From: Rhabditophanes sp. KR3021
Taxonomy: Eukaryota > Nematoda > Chromadorea > Rhabditida > Alloionematidae
NCBI GenBank assembly: GCA_963281155.1
Contig: CAUJLY010000003.1
Location: forward strand, 6,076,001 to 6,140,000
Length of the DNA stretch: 64,000 nt
Direction: 5' to 3'
In this document: one piece after another, positions 45,501-58,900 of the stretch
Layout of the letters: the number at the start of each line of letters is the position of its first letter
Numbering within the stretch: position 1 is the stretch's first letter
Program-made: the position numbers and the translations under genes
The notes under the pieces: generated by a model
What the model was told of the DNA's origin: nothing
The model's database searches: none
The model's input: the letters and a program-made list of their open reading frames with translations, nothing else

Positions 45501-48500
45501 CTTGGTTGTCTTCGTTTTCTGGTATAAGCAAATTTTGAAGTAGAATTATGTTAACAAGAGTAATTGGCATAAACCATCTTTGGTGACTTAAATTTAAAAG
45601 CATACATAATAAAATTGATAATAAAAATGAAGCATTTAATTTCCAAAAACAATCATTAACAACTCGTACACTTACAGACATCTGATGATAATGACTTTAC
45701 TTTTACTGTTGCCTTGCCACCTTCCAATGGGAAGTTTGTGTTGACTGATTTGGTGGGGACTCAGTATGAGTTGAGTGAGATGAATACTTTTTCATCGAGT
45801 GATATCACGTCGGGAAGGCTTTATTATCAACATGATGGTAGTGAGGAAAAGAAGGATGAGGTTTATGTTATTGCGGAGTCTATTTATAAGGGCAATACGA
45901 AGATTCCATTTTGGATGACTTTTCATATTATTTCGCAAAATGATAATGCACCTACTATAATCGATCCTAATGATGACGGAGCTATTGAGATTTATTTGGT
46001 AACTAAAAAGCAAAAGACACTCAAATCATGGATGCTTGCTTTCGAAGATGAAGATGGGGAATACATTCATTTCACTTTCAAATTTCTCAAAAAGTACAAA
46101 GACTTCCTTATCCATACCTCCAACCTATTCTCAAGTCAAAATTTCACTAACAAACAATTGACAAATGATGGCTTAACTATCGAACATGTCGGAAACCGTT
46201 TAAAATCAAGTAATGAACTTGTGATAAACGATGGAATCCACTCAACTAATGTCAACATACTTTTCATAGCTTCACCACCTTTTATCCGTTTGTACAGAAA
46301 TATAATTTCATATGATCCAGTTTGGGCTAACAAATTAGTTTTGATTAGAAGACAAAACTTGACAGCTATAACGAATCTAGATGTTGATTTGGACGACATC
46401 AAGATAGAGCCCCTTGAAAATGATGGTTTCCTCATGTTAATAGATAACAAATTTGTTAAATGCTACCAATTCAGTCAAAGCGATATAAATGAAAATCTAA
46501 TATTTTTTGATTTAAATGAATTACCAAAAGACAACCGCATCATCATTCAGATGACGGTTCAGGATTTGAAGAATATCAGTACTTTGTATCTGGATAAGTC
46601 CTTTAGACATGTCCCAGCTGATAAAGATTTAATTTTGAATGAAGAGCCGGTCTTGAATGTTACTTTTGCTTCGATGCAGCGAATTGATGAATCTATAGTA
46701 GATGTAGTTGCTTTGCCCCGATTAAAAGAAAAGGTCATTTTTAAAATTATCAATGGTCCAATGTATGGAAAGGTAATAATGCAAATTTCGCAATTAAGAA
46801 AACATTTTAAAAGAGATGGTCCTTCTAATATCTCTTCTAAAGTGGTTCAAGCAAATGTTAATATAATGAGATTTACGGCTGCTGATCTTGCAAAGGGCAA
46901 AATTTATTATGTTCATGATGGAAAGGAATTGGATAAAAGCGTTGATTTTGTGGTCTTTAATATTACTATGGGCAGCAAACAGTATGGTCCATTTAAATTA
47001 GTTGTAAATGTTAAGTATGATGCCTTGGAAAAAGTATCCACCAATATTTCATTAGATCCAAATGGAAAGAAAAGTATAAGGGAAATGATGATGCCTTTTT
47101 ATCATTTGTCTAATGATGAACCTGTCAAGTTTTTGATCATTAGTTACCCAAGATTTGGTAAAGTCACCAAACAGAAAGGTGAATTGGTTTTGGCTGAAAA
47201 TTTAGTTGAATTTGATGATACTGACCTGGCTGAGGATTCAATTTATTATACTAATAGTGACATCTCGGATATAACTAAGAGAGATAAACTGGTTGTTAGA
47301 GTTTGTCCATCATTTGCTGGAAAATGTGAATTAGACGTTATTATTGACATTTGGCTGTTAAAGTCAAATGAAAAAGTTCCTGAAATTATAAAAAATGAAC
47401 AATTAAGAGTATGGGATTTAGATTCGCCTACAACTATACCTGGTACTATTTTAACAGCCGAAGACGAAGACACCTCTAATGATAATTTAGTCTTTTCAAT
47501 TTCTAAACTCATTAATGGCAAACTTACTCTGGACAACAAAACGACCAAATCATTCACTCAAGCCGATTTAAGTTCAGGCAAAGTCCAATTTACGTTAACT
47601 CAAAATACAACAGGGGGCTTTTCATTTGTTGTTTCAGATGGAGCAAGACAAGTTGGACCTGAATGGTTTAATGTTGAAAAGACAGTCAAAAGCACCGTTG
47701 TCCTCGAAAATAACATTCGCCTAGTAGTTGCACCCGGCAGTTCCGGTCTAATAGATTCAGATTTGTTTAAAATATCAATGCCTCAGGTGGATGATAGACA
47801 AATAGTTATAAATATTCTAAGACAACCTAAATATGGAAGATTAATTATGAATAAGAAAATTATATACTCATTTACTCAAGCTGACATCTATGCGCGGCAA
47901 GTTTATTATGAGTCAAATGAAATAAGGCAAAAAGTTTGGAATTTGAAAGATTATTTTGTCTTTAATGTTACCGGAGGGGAAGATTTGTACACTGGAAGTG
48001 AGAAGTTTAGGATTTTAGTAACTTATGCAGTTGTTCCTTTGGAGAAAATGTTTAATTTTGTGGTTACAAAGGATATGGTTATTAATAGTGGGGGTTCGAT
48101 TGTTTTTAATAAGACTAATATTAATTTGGAGGAATTCGTTAGAGTCTTGAACAAGGAGAAGCTCGCTCTTGAGATTTTGAAGCAACCTAAGCATGGGAAA
48201 AGTTTCTATTTTTAAAGGCAAGCAAAGCCCAATGTTTTTGAGCGGAGATGAATTGTTGAATTTGGATAAGTATTTAATCTTTGAAAATAAACAAACTGTT
48301 GCCAGAAATGATGAAGTGTGGTTTTCAATTTGTCCTCTAAATGAATTGCAAAAAAGAGCTACAAAGATGAAAATTAGAGTTGGAATCAAAATTACAGAAG
48401 GAAGCACCAAAGGAATTTCTGTTAAGCATATTGTTGAGTCAATTACCCTGCCAAACAGTAATTATTATACACTGTCAGAAAAGGATCTCCTAACTACACA

Positions 48501-50589
48501 CCCACATTTATCACCCACAAATATATTCTATGCCGTTTTAAGAAATGGTTCAAATGGAGTTAATGTTTGGATGGATGGTGCAAAGGCAGTTTCCTTTACA
48601 CAAGCTGATGTGAACAAAAAGCTAGTTAAATTTAGTCATGAACCTATCAATAATGAACGATTCGACATCATTTCAATAAAAATTGGAGATAAGCAATTTA
48701 TGATTAAAGTGTTTATAGATCAGATCGAATATAAATTAACAAAAAATGCAGATATAACATATTCACAAGGTAACTTTATCGATAAAGTAGAAACATTTAT
48801 TAAAACCAGCAGTTACTTGAACTTTAAGGGTGAACATCTTTTAATAACATGCCAAGAATATAAAAATAGACAAATATATTAAAAGCCATAAGGAATTAAC
48901 GCTTTAACGGGAAAGATCTTTTCAATGATACGTTGACCAATTAATTGAGCACTTTCAGGTGAAAGCTTGTAGACGTCTTAAAAAGTACACTTGCCATAAT
49001 TGACATTCGTAACTTGATCACCAAAGTACTCAGTGAGAATGTACTCCAGGTTCTTGGCCAGTGTCTTAGAAGGTACATTCATTTTAACTACAATTGTCTC
49101 AAAGCAAGAGTCACTATCTTTCTTGGAGCCATTAATCTTCTTCATTTTTTGTTGTATTCCTGAGAGTACGCAATGACCTCACTCACGAATAAGTGATAAA
49201 ACGCATTAGTCTCGTTAAAATAAGAAGGCAATGACAATCATCTTCAAGCTATGTTGCTTACAAATTTGAAGTTTTATTATCTTACCTGGCAAATTGGTGC
49301 AAAGCATTTTTCATTAAAATTTAAAAACACAAAATATAATTTCGAACACCATTAACACATTTATTCAAGGAAAAACATATGCTTTATTAAATCAAAATTT
49401 TCTTGACGTTGATTACAAAGGAGATAGAAGTCATGTTTTGTATACAATTTCTAAACCGCCTGTAAATGGAACTTTCTACTGGGTTAATGACGATAAAGAA
49501 GCAACCAATTTTACACAGAAAAATATAGATGAGGGCGATATTTTGTATGCTCAGTTAAATATGTATGCTTATAAAGACTCTTTTTCTTTTAACTTAGGGG
49601 ATTCGAAGTTGAAAGAATATGAAACACATATTAGAGTAATCCCAACTATAACGACGAATTTGTTTGTATTGGAAGGAGGAACAATGGCGAATATAGATGA
49701 ATATTTTTTAAATGCTTCTTCGTTGTTAGGATTGTCACCAAGATTTTATGTCTCTAGACAACCTTTGAAAGGAAATCTTGTTTTGAATGGAGTTACTCCT
49801 TTGAATGAATCTATTAATTTCTTTACTTTTGTTGATGTCAAGGAGCACAGACTATTTTTTGATGCTTTTGATACGAATAAACAAATTATAGATGAAATTG
49901 AGCTTGAGTTACGAGGTGACTCGATTCAGCCAGCGCGATTCAATTGGTCCATAACTATCACACCTACTCTACTAGGAGCATTAGGTCGAAGTAACGATGG
50001 AGCTGTTCCGAAGAGTGCCAATTCAACAACAAACATCCCCAAGCTATCAGTCCCCAAAATACAAAGCGATTCAAATTCAAATCATATTCAAATCTTCATC
50101 GGAGCTCTCGTAGTAATTATCATAATGTGCATTTTCTTTTGTCGAAAGTCATCCAAAGAAGAACCTGCCGAAGCCATAAATCAACCTAATTTAAATAATC
50201 CTAATTTGTATAGAAGTTTGGAGGCTTTGCAATTAGCTAAACAATTAGATACAACTGTTTTACAAACCAAATCACCGACTTTTAATTTATTAGAAAATAC
50301 TGTATATGCTAAAATAGGATCACCAAAAGTTTCCTCCATTAGTGCTCCTCAAGCTAGAAATATCTCGACATTTACCTCAAATTACGAAAGCTTGCCCTTC
50401 AAAACAACGTCTAATAGTTTGAAAGGCTCGGGATCGGCGTTTGTTGAAACTCCGAAGAAAATAAGCGAAGTTCCTGGGTGTAGGATATATTCTTTGCCGA
50501 GTCAAGAACCTATGCATAAAAGTACGTCAGATATAAGCGGGATTACTAAAAAGAGTAATACTTCTAAAAAGGAACAGTATTGGGTTTAG
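42505..50589 (+). CDS. CSPG4/NG2-like transmembrane protein with CSPG repeats (C48E7.6-like), about 2114 aa
   Basis: A large type I cell-surface protein of the chondroitin-sulfate-proteoglycan-repeat family. Exons are 42505-42959, 43218-43842, 43885-44778, 45678-48829 and 49370-50589. A hydrophobic N-terminus precedes many CSPG repeats. They are recognised by blocks like FRVIEPPSHGQLLFVGSN, IEYQHDGSE, VALPPSNGKF with RLYYQHDGSE, YYVHDGKELDKSVDFVVFN, and ILKQPKHGK, each with FTQxDI-type steps. A single helix (about 1945-1967, IQIFIGALVVIIIMCIFFC) is followed by a 150-residue cytosolic tail. No N-terminal laminin-G domains are visible, unlike vertebrate CSPG4. At the A4 run 48198-48201 the frame breaks (HGKSFYF-stop); dropping one A gives HGKVSIFKGKQSPM and an open frame onward. 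Two long introns (899 and 540 bp) each hold an antisense decayed copy of the same unknown gene. Confidence 0.85.
44837..45525 (-). pseudogene. Intron-nested family copy 1 (nearly intact), antisense in the CSPG gene
   Basis: Reading the minus strand within the 899-bp intron gives one frame from NQVARFICHLNEYATKVHTL through a single TAG, then ELEDEDGDPTLFMTAIERCS, PLGDLIKAAYYAGESMPDPK and VVVKMKVPTEELGENLEYVL, TEYFGSQVTNV. After a one-base shift it continues KLSPRNAKLLGKLSVEKIF and stops at 44837. Ignoring the stop and the shift it would be well over 220 residues without introns. Function unknown; three poorer copies lie elsewhere in this window. Confidence 0.65.
48879..49260 (-). pseudogene. 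Intron-nested family copy 2, antisense in the CSPG gene
   Basis: Minus strand: KMKKINGSKKDSDS, IVVKMNVPSKTLAKNLEYIL, TEYFGDQVTNVNYGKCTF, stop, DVYKLSPESAQLIGQRIIEK, ending at TAA 48879. It aligns residue by residue with copy 1 over about 90 positions and corrects that copy's shifted C-terminus. Several stops make it a pseudogene. Confidence 0.6.
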
Positions 50590-51672
50590 TTAGTGTATTT
50601 AATTATTATTGTATATTGTGAATAAACTTTTTTCATTTGTTGAATTGCAAATAGTTGGAAAGCATTTTTTGGAAATAATACCCTATTTTGCTAGGATACT
50701 TGTTAGAATTACAAGTTGACCTATTCATTTTTATAAATCAAAAATGCATTCCTCAAAATAGAACCTACTTGATTTGAGTGATATAAATTATGACACATAA
50801 TTAACTTGTTTTCTTGATCTGCTAATTAACCGCATTACAATCTTTAAATGGCTTAATCGACATAATTGTTTGACTTTTTCATCTAGGAAACAATTTTTTT
50901 CAAAATAATAGATATTAGGCGAGATAGCCATTTGAGGCTACTTAACCGCAAGTGATTTTAAAATTTGGTTTATGCTATTGAAAAAAGCATGAGAAATAAT
51001 GTATTATCATGCATTCAAATAATATGTTTTGTGACCGTAAACATATTAAAATATTTTTTTTAAATATCAGAATTTTAAGTTAATACTCCTTTCAAATTAT
51101 TTGGTTCGCTTTACAAAATAAAATATATACTGTTTGGTTTAGTCTTATTAGAGCTACTGATCGGAACCCAAATCTGTTGTATTATTTTAATATTAATCTT
51201 ATTACATCTGTAAATTATATTCATATTTTATTGTGTTTAAATTATTTATAAAGCCCTGATTTGCAAAATAAAATCAGTTGTGTTTTGCCTTTAAATAAAG
51301 TATATTATTCAACCATACATCGTGTTTTGTGATCCAATTGTGTGGTTAGACGTTGGAACCGCAAACGACTCAGGAGTTAATAATAGCAATGGTGTTAACC
51401 CGTCAGTGTCTGACAAAATCTCTTTTTTACTCATTGTGTTGTTTTTATTTGTATGATTAATCTGCTAACAAAATATCACCCTTTTCCAATATCAAAAAAT
51501 GTCTTTTAAACTAATTTGTCCACATTTCAATAATTTGTTTAACTGGATTAATTTTAAGCGTATTATATAACCAAAGTAAGTCAAACTTTTGGAAGACACT
51601 CGTTGGAATGACGAGTTGCCTAAATTTGGTTCATCAATTCAGTCAAAAATAATTAAATATCCCGATTTTAAT
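50590..51672. other. Intergenic between the CSPG gene and F-box cluster
   Basis: AT-rich; AATAAAC poly(A) signal at about 50621. From about 51575 the sequence (CTTTTGGAAGACACTCG...) resembles the DNA upstream of the third F-box copy (53987 onward), so the duplication includes 5' flank. Confidence 0.5.
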
Positions 51673-52520
51673 ATGACTAAAATAATCTCAAAAGAGTTTA
51701 ATAACCTTCCGACAGATATATTGATTGGAGTATTTATGAGAATAGAGCCAAATGTTTTGGTCAAAACTTGTTTTCTGGTAATTTAACCTTTTATTTTATT
51801 GTACGCATTTAATAGGTTTGTAAGTTGTGGCACCAGATACTCAATAAAGACTCTTTTTGGTTAGAGCGGGCAAGGCGGGAGAAGTGTCGGGAAGTATTAC
51901 CCCCAAGAAGATTGATAAAGCTAATGAACAATCAATTTTGTCTGGCAAAGATGTTCATCAAGAGACCCTTTAATCGGAACTTGATTATTGATCAAATAGA
52001 CGGAGAAAGTCAACGTGGATGGAAAACAACAGATTTGTTGGGATTGACTGTTTTTCCTTGTCGTGCCCTCGATACCCCACCCCTTGAAATACACGATGAT
52101 TCGTATCCTGTTTCAAAATGTGCTTCCTTCTGCTTTAGCAGATTAAAGCAAATGATTGATTTTGAGGAAATTGGTATAGATCTAGATTTTATTAAAAAAT
52201 TCAAGCCAAGTATCATTGTTTCTGAAGTGCACAATCATCGGAAACCGTCTAGTAGTGGTGTGTACATACTGTGTGTTGATTTTCTTTCGGGATTTGTGAA
52301 CGAACCAAAATCTATGTTAATGAACAAGAGTGATTTCGTACATCAAGCTGAACATTTCACCAGTGAAGCTCCAAAATGGGTTAAAGTGGAGCAAGAATTC
52401 AAAGACTACTCGGATGACACCAGACGAATCAACTTTTGCAGCGGAGGTGCATCAACTACGACTGCGAATGCTACTGTAATTATAACTTTTGACATTAATA
52501 AGGGTGATCATTTTTCTTAA
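51673..52520 (+). CDS. F-box protein with FBA domain (FBXO2/6/44-like), copy A, 269 aa
   Basis: Exons 51673-51777 and 51816-52520, 38-bp intron. The F-box spans about residues 10-50 (NNLPTDILIGVFMRIEP...KLWHQILNKDSFWLERA), the part that binds Skp1 in an SCF ubiquitin ligase. It is followed by IKRPFNRNLI and GWKTTD, which mark the start of an F-box-associated (FBA) beta-sandwich. The FBA domain ends with WVKVEQEFKDYSDDTRRINF and TTANATVIITF, matching the (R)VTNSSV-type final strands of FBXO2-like proteins. In mammals such FBA domains bind N-glycans for ERAD; whether this one does is unknown. The nearest paralogue (copy C) is 1.6 kb downstream in the same orientation. Confidence 0.8.
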
Positions 52521-53218
52521 ATTGTAAAAGAAGTCAACTTTTGCTTGTAACTCAATAATGCCATTTTAAATAATTATTTGATTTTGTTAATTCTGTTTTG
52601 ATAATAAAATTCGAATTTAATATATGTTAACCGAGTATAAGTAATAAAATGACTCTCTGTGGTGTATTATAGTTATATAAATCGTGTCTTTATTTAGTAT
52701 TTTCCGAGTACTGGTAGATACGTGAGTCTTTTTTCACCATCGTATTCTCACATTACTTGGATTTTTTGATGCCCAGATTGGTGATATTTCAGTTTTGATT
52801 GTTCCTGGGCAAATACACATACGATAATGCCCAAATGATTTCTTAATATCCAATAACAATACATTTAATTTAATCTTAATAATACAATTATTACTTATAT
52901 TGCTCGTTGCAATCTAATAGAAATATCATCTGCACTCAAACAATAAATGTTTAAATGAAACTCAAGTCATGAAATTGTTTATGACATCACTTATCAAATG
53001 TTACTTACACATTTCCAATCAACGTTCAATTTGGGTAACTTATCAAATCTTTTTATAATAATTTGTTCATCTCTTTCAATCAGCTACACTTTTATTATAC
53101 AGAATACATTAGATTCGACCAGCAAGTCACTTTTAAATTAAAAATCAACTCTTTGTCATTTTTACAACTGATTTGCAGCAAATAATATTTGATTGTATGA
53201 TTTAAAGAGTGAACATTT
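52521..53218. other. Spacer between F-box copies A and B
   Basis: AT-rich with no gene. No first exon for copy B (F-box start) could be found here. Confidence 0.5.
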
Positions 53219-53696
53219 AGTGGTCGTCTTTCGACAAGATCCTTAATGAAGATTCTTTTTGGTTAGTTAGAGCCACAAGGGATAATGCCGCCAATTATTA
53301 CCGCCTAGTAACTTGGTAAAGCGGATGAATGGTGAATTTAGTTTACAATCTTTTCGTTTCGAGGAAATTGGGATAGGTCTTGATTTTATCAGAAAGTTCA
53401 GGCCTACTATAATAACGTCTCAATTGCATACTAATTATGGAGAGGGTAGTTATAGCTTTGATAGTCTCTTTGTTTTGGAATCTAAAATAAATGGCATAGT
53501 ATATAGACTGGGTAGAGAATCGGTAACTGTACATACATATCACGAAGGAAAACCTCCAAGATGGCGTAAAGTAGAAAGAACATTCAAAAACTACTGTGAA
53601 TTCACTGATGCAGTTTCTTTCATCAGTCTTGGATCAAGTTTTATGATTGGCAATACAAGTTTAATAACTACTTTTAACATCAATAAGCCGGAATAA
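53219..53696 (+). pseudogene. Broken F-box/FBA copy B
   Basis: After an acceptor-like ACATTTAG, FDKILNEDSFWLVRATRDNA matches the end of the F-box in copies A and C. The frame then shifts near 53297 (LPPSNLVKRMNGEF in the next frame). A piece of about 90 residues found in the other copies is missing, so NGEFSLQ joins directly to FRFEEIGIGLDFIRKFRPTI. The FBA C-terminal half (WRKVERTFKNYCEFTDAVSF ... NTSLITTFNINKPE) is open to a stop at 53694-53696. Loss of the F-box exon, a frameshift and an internal deletion make this a pseudogene. Confidence 0.7.
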
Positions 53697-54078
53697 CTTT
53701 CTTATAATCGAAAAACTATTAAAATATTGTATTTAAATTAATAACGTATCTTGCCTTTGAGAATAATAAATATTAAATCTCGATATGTGTCAATTTGATA
53801 ATAAAATGATCTTAAATTTAAATGTTATACTTTTATGAATGCTGTCTTTGTAACCACTTGACATCTTTAGTTAGCTTGTGACAAATGAATCATTTTTAAC
53901 TAAATAGCAACTTCTTCCCATTTTTAAGTTGCTTTACATTAAATGGATGGTTTAAATAAAGAACACCCTCTGCGTATTTGGTTCTTTTGGGAAGACTTTG
54001 GAATTATGAACGCGGTCCCTTTGTATTGTATCAAACAAGATTTTACTAATCGTCAAATACTTTCACACTTAAAGAAAG
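53697..54078. other. Spacer before F-box copy C, with duplicated 5' flank
   Basis: TTTTGGGAAGACTTTGGAAT around 53987 resembles TTTTGGAAGACACTCGTTGG upstream of copy A at 51581. No separate gene. Confidence 0.45.
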
Positions 54079-54902
54079 ATGAACTTGAGTGGTGCTCCAA
54101 AGGATATCTTAATTGAAATATTCATGAAATTGGATCCTAAGTTTTTGGTGAGAACTTGTAATTTGGTAAGTAATAATGATCTTTGCATTAATGATATTTT
54201 TACTAGGTTTGCAAACAATGGTATCAGATACTTGAGGAAGACACGTTTTGGCTTGTGCGTGCAACAAACGAAAATTGCCGCGAAATATTGCCTCCACAAG
54301 AATTGGTTAAACTCGTCAGAAATGATTACAGATTGGCAAAGATGTTCATCAAAAGGCCATTTAATCGTAACCTAATTGTCGAAACATACGATGAAAAGAA
54401 GTCAACTGGATGGAATAACGTTGACAATTCTGTATTGAATTCTCGATACTCCGATTACGTTATTATAAAGCCGCCAACTAAAATTGTCACTGATTCAGTT
54501 TCTATTGAAAATTTTATTGAATATAATGTAGGCGCAATGAAGCAGAATATTAAGTTTGAAGATGTTGGAATGGATCTTGACTTTTTAAGAAAATTCAAAC
54601 CCACAATCATTGTTTCGGAATTCTATCAACATAGTACCGTTCAAAAAGGTCTGTATCTGTTTAAAGTTTCCTTGGTTTCTGATAATATAACCAAAATAAA
54701 CAAGATTTCCGAAAAGAATAATTATAAATTCGAACAACATTTTTTACCTTCAAGTACTGAAAAATGGAACAAATGGGAAAATGCATTTAGAAACTATTCA
54801 GATAATATCAGTGAAATTTTCCTTCTGTGTATAGGAGCATGTGTATCGACAGCTAATACAAGGGTCATGATTACGTTTGACTTTAATAAGTCATTATCTT
54901 AA
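54079..54902 (+). CDS. F-box protein with FBA domain, copy C, 260 aa
   Basis: Exons 54079-54165 and 54207-54902, 41-bp intron at exactly the same place as in copy A (before VCK-x-W). F-box: GAPKDILIEIFMKLDPKFLV then CKQWYQILEEDTFWLVRA. FBA: LAKMFIKRPFNRNLI, GWNNVD, FEDVGMDLDFLRKFKPTIIV and a C-terminal WNKWENAFRNYSDNISEI ... TANTRVMITFD. It shares blocks such as AKMFIKRPFNRNLI exactly with copy A and differs strongly in the middle loop. Likely substrate receptor of an SCF complex. The two intact copies and the relic are a head-to-tail tandem array. Confidence 0.8.
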
Positions 54903-55949
54903 AATTTTTAGAAGATGTTAATAATTGTATTTGTGTTGTAATATGTTGTGTTCAAAATACATTTAATATTGTCATTTATTTAAAATAAAAATTTTGATAG
55001 TGAAAAGATCTTAAATTTGATTAATAACAACATTCTAAACTTGAATAATAAAAGGATTCTAAATTTGAATCTTGCATTTGCCATAAAAGTCAGTCCCTTT
55101 TATTTCTCGCTGAGAAATATGCCCTACCTTTGAGTAAGGTGGAGAACAGTTGGGACACTATGCATCTACACTGCATAAGTATGGGATTTAAAAGAATCAA
55201 GACTTTGATTGATTCCACTGTAATTGTTTAATTTTTGCCTGAATCTTAAGAAAATGAAAAGACAATGCCCAGATGACGTCAGGATCATTTAAAAATAAAA
55301 TTATTTATAACTACACTTTAATATTTCACAGCATTTCTAATTTTAATAGATACAACATACATTGTTATCTTTATTATTGTCAAAATAAACTTTAAAATCT
55401 ATTGTCACTTCCCACTTAATCGTATTATTAATTTATAAACGCACACAAAATACGTGTTATCAAGATATCACATTCCTCCACTACTGAGCCGACTACCTAT
55501 TGAACTATCTCTTTGTTTCTTCTAAGTACACATCTCTCCAATGCAATCATCTTGCAAAGCTAAAATCATGATCACTTTCCTACCATTTTTTGAAGTTATT
55601 TTAAGTTAGTTGGCGGTCTTATTTATAAAGAAACAAAGCTGATTTTACTTTCGTTTCTTTGGATCGTTTAACCTGTCTGTATTCGAATCAATTATGTACT
55701 GACCATGGGCTATTTTACCCTATCAAACCACCTCTGTGTTTCTTCGACTTTGCGTAGTTATGTTAGTAGGATAGTTTTAACAATGTTGCCGCATTTATAA
55801 AACGTTGTCTTTGCTATTTTTTTATGTGTGTGTCTAGTTCATAATACTTTCTCTAATTTTAGACTATCAATCAAAGTTATAGCAATTCATATTGCGAAGT
55901 TAACTTAAATATAAATCAGCTGACTATAAAGGGATATTGATGGACAAAA
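54903..55949. other. Intergenic upstream of the PWWP gene
   Basis: AT-rich. A short less AT-rich segment at about 55085-55190 (ACCTTTGAGTAAGGTGG, ATGCATCTACACTGCAT) contains small inverted repeats but I cannot assign it to an RNA family. Confidence 0.45.
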
Positions 55950-58900
55950 ATGGCTTTCACAATAGATGAACTTGTTTGGGCGAAAATGAAGGGTTTTCCG
56001 CATTGGCCGGGGAAGGTATATTTCAACCAACTGTTACAAAATGTAATAATTTATTTTATAGATTGTCCAAATTCCTCAAAACCACCAAAAAGGAAGTGCC
56101 AACAAATACATGATCATTTTTTTCGGTACCCAAGAACATGCTTATCTTAGGGAATCCGAAATTTGTAAATACGTTGAAAACAGGGCTAAATTCGAAGTAC
56201 ACCGCAAACAAAAGCACTTCGACTCTGCAATTAACGAAGTTTGCGTTGAAGCCGGATTAATACCCTTCGAATTCTTAGGCGAATCTCACTCATCCTCACC
56301 TCAGCCAGAAAATAATAACTCAATAGCCAGGGACGAACCTTCCACATCATATCAAATCGAGGGACATATTTCTCCTCTGGCTGGCCCATCAAATGGCGAT
56401 ACAAGTTTTAACTCAGCCCAAATTTATTCTTCTGCCAATGATTTTATACAAACGACAAGGCCAAGGAGGAACAGCAGTAGTATTACATTCAAGGATTTAC
56501 TGATTCCGACTTATAGAGAAGGTGGTGCCAAATCAGCATCAACCAAAAAGTCTTTTGCCAATTCGTTTTCTGCTTACTACGAGAAAGCGATAAAAAATTA
56601 TGAAAGCTACAATGGGCCTAAGTCAGTTAGTTCCAATGGATCTCTCAAAAGAAGGCGAATGAAGAATGAAAGTATTAGTTTGGGTGATAATTTCAATATT
56701 AACGATGCCATAGACATCGACAATCTCCATCCCTCGATATTAGAACATTTAGACCTCAAGACAAGTGATTTGTTGAGTGAAGGAAGAAAGAGACTAAATT
56801 CAGCTAACTCCCACCAGTATCCATACCAAGAGCCTTGTGGCAGTGGGATCTCACATGTTTTCAAGGAACCTTATAGAGATAGAATGACTAGCATTTCCCA
56901 CAATTCAATAGGCAACTGTTCAATGGCGTCGGGTCTTGGAGGAGGAAGAACAAGATACATGAGTGGAATGTCTGACATCAATTTTGATGACCAAGAATGG
57001 AATCCACAACAATTCTATGCCATGCTCGATGAATATGGCGATCAATCCGATGTAGACAAAACAGGCATCGTGTCTAAAGAGGACATCATTGAGGGCAGGT
57101 CGTGTGATGAATGTGGCTATAGTATTTATGTTTGCGAAGGCAAGTATAGGTGCGCTAGGGAGTCTTGTAATATATTCAATGGTGCAGTCCTCGGTCAAGA
57201 TAAAGTTGCCTGGGATAAGAAGGTGAAGGAAGAAGCTGATGCTAAGGCTTTGGAAGCTGCTAGGAAAGCGACTAATACTATTTTGCCTACACCTAGAGTA
57301 ACTAGGAATCAGGGTTTATCAAGAGTTCTGACTGATACGGCCGCAGCTAATGCCTTGGAGACGCCCAAAGTTGAACCTAGAGCAATTAGACCCAAAGTTG
57401 TAAATAAACCACCTAGGATTGATCCGCGAGATTACTCTTTGTTAGAAGAACCGAGAGTGCCTAAAATCCCAAAAGAGAAGCCAGAAGGAGCTACTGGTGG
57501 AAGAAGTCAAAAAAGAGGCTCTTACAGGAAGACAAAAAGACCTGTTGGGAGACCTCGCAAAATCAATACTGAATCTCCTCCATTAGAAAGAACACTTCAA
57601 TCAAGTACAGGGCGAGAAAGCTATGAAGACTACGAAAGACCCGCTAAGATTGCAAAGATGGAATTACCTATGTTACCCAATATGTCAAATTTGACAAATC
57701 GCGGAGTAGCGGAAGAAGCTCAAAGGCGGCTAAGATTAATGGGCCAAATGAAGATGCGTCCAAATGAAGCGGAAGATAGAGCCAGAGACAAGCTAAAAGT
57801 GCTCAATAAAAAGGCTAAATTCACTCCACCAGCGGTAAATATACTGCCTAGTTGTATGATAATAATCTTATTCTAGGGTTACGGAGGCATCCGAACTTGT
57901 TTCCTTTGCCGAGCTCAAGTCCGTCCTCAACAATCAACAAAAAACAAGCACAGATGGAGGTGCATCGGCAAAAATTGCCGAAAATGGTATGGATGGGTGA
58001 CGCAGGGTGAGCTCGGTTTTATTAAATTTGGACTGGTTAAAAAGGGGTTCGAAGTATTTTTATTAAAATTACTCCTCGGTAGTCGTCTTAACCTAAAGCA
58101 TCACTTTAACCAAGATGCCGGTGACTGCACAGCCATTGGCATGATTGAGAAGATAGACCTCACGCAACTACATTTGTCTGTTGAATCTTCCCACTAGGAT
58201 AAATTCCAAGTTCCCAGCCAATTCTTTAGATGGTATTGGCTGGATGTGCTCTGATCTGGTCCATTTAGGCTTTTCTTGTAGAACAAATCACCGTTTTTTA
58301 GAGAAAGCACCTATATAAAGTAATGTATCGCAATAGAACCTCAGGCATACTAAGAAAATATTAGAGATCTGCGCACAGGCATAGTATGCATACTAAGGTT
58401 GTATCCGACACTAACTAATATTCAACATTCCAAAGATTGTTTTTAAAACAAAGGTGGCATATAGTTTTGTTAAATTTAAAATATGATGTATTATAATTAT
58501 TGCAATATTAATTTAAACCCATTTAGGAGACGAAGTTCCATTGGATTTCGGAACTCGTGGCCATTGGAAAGGACTCAATTTTACTATTTTGTATATCTGC
58601 AAAGCTGATCCTTCTATACAGACGCTCAAGTATGTGTCATTTGTTGATTTTCAAGCTAAGACAGGTGAGACTTTTAAATTAGCTAATGGGTCAATAGCTA
58701 GAGTGGTAAGGAGATGCTTCGACGTGGCAGATTTGTCTGAAGCTGGTGTTACGGAAAAGAATTTTGATGGATCGATCATACGGCCAAGACATATGATGAC
58801 AGGTTATCAACTGACCTCGAGGTTTAATAAAAGGGGCTTAGAAATCTGCAGAACTGCCTCAACGATCGCAAATAGTCAAGCATCAAGATCCGTTGTTTCA

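Noticed and set aside
44812..45681. Two intact minus-strand genes nested in the CSPG intron
   Set aside because: They are one frame interrupted by TAG with a shifted C-terminus when compared with copy 2, so a single pseudogene.
48193..48882. Separate gene starting MGKVSIFKGK
   Set aside because: It continues the CSPG repeat frame after a one-base run expansion.
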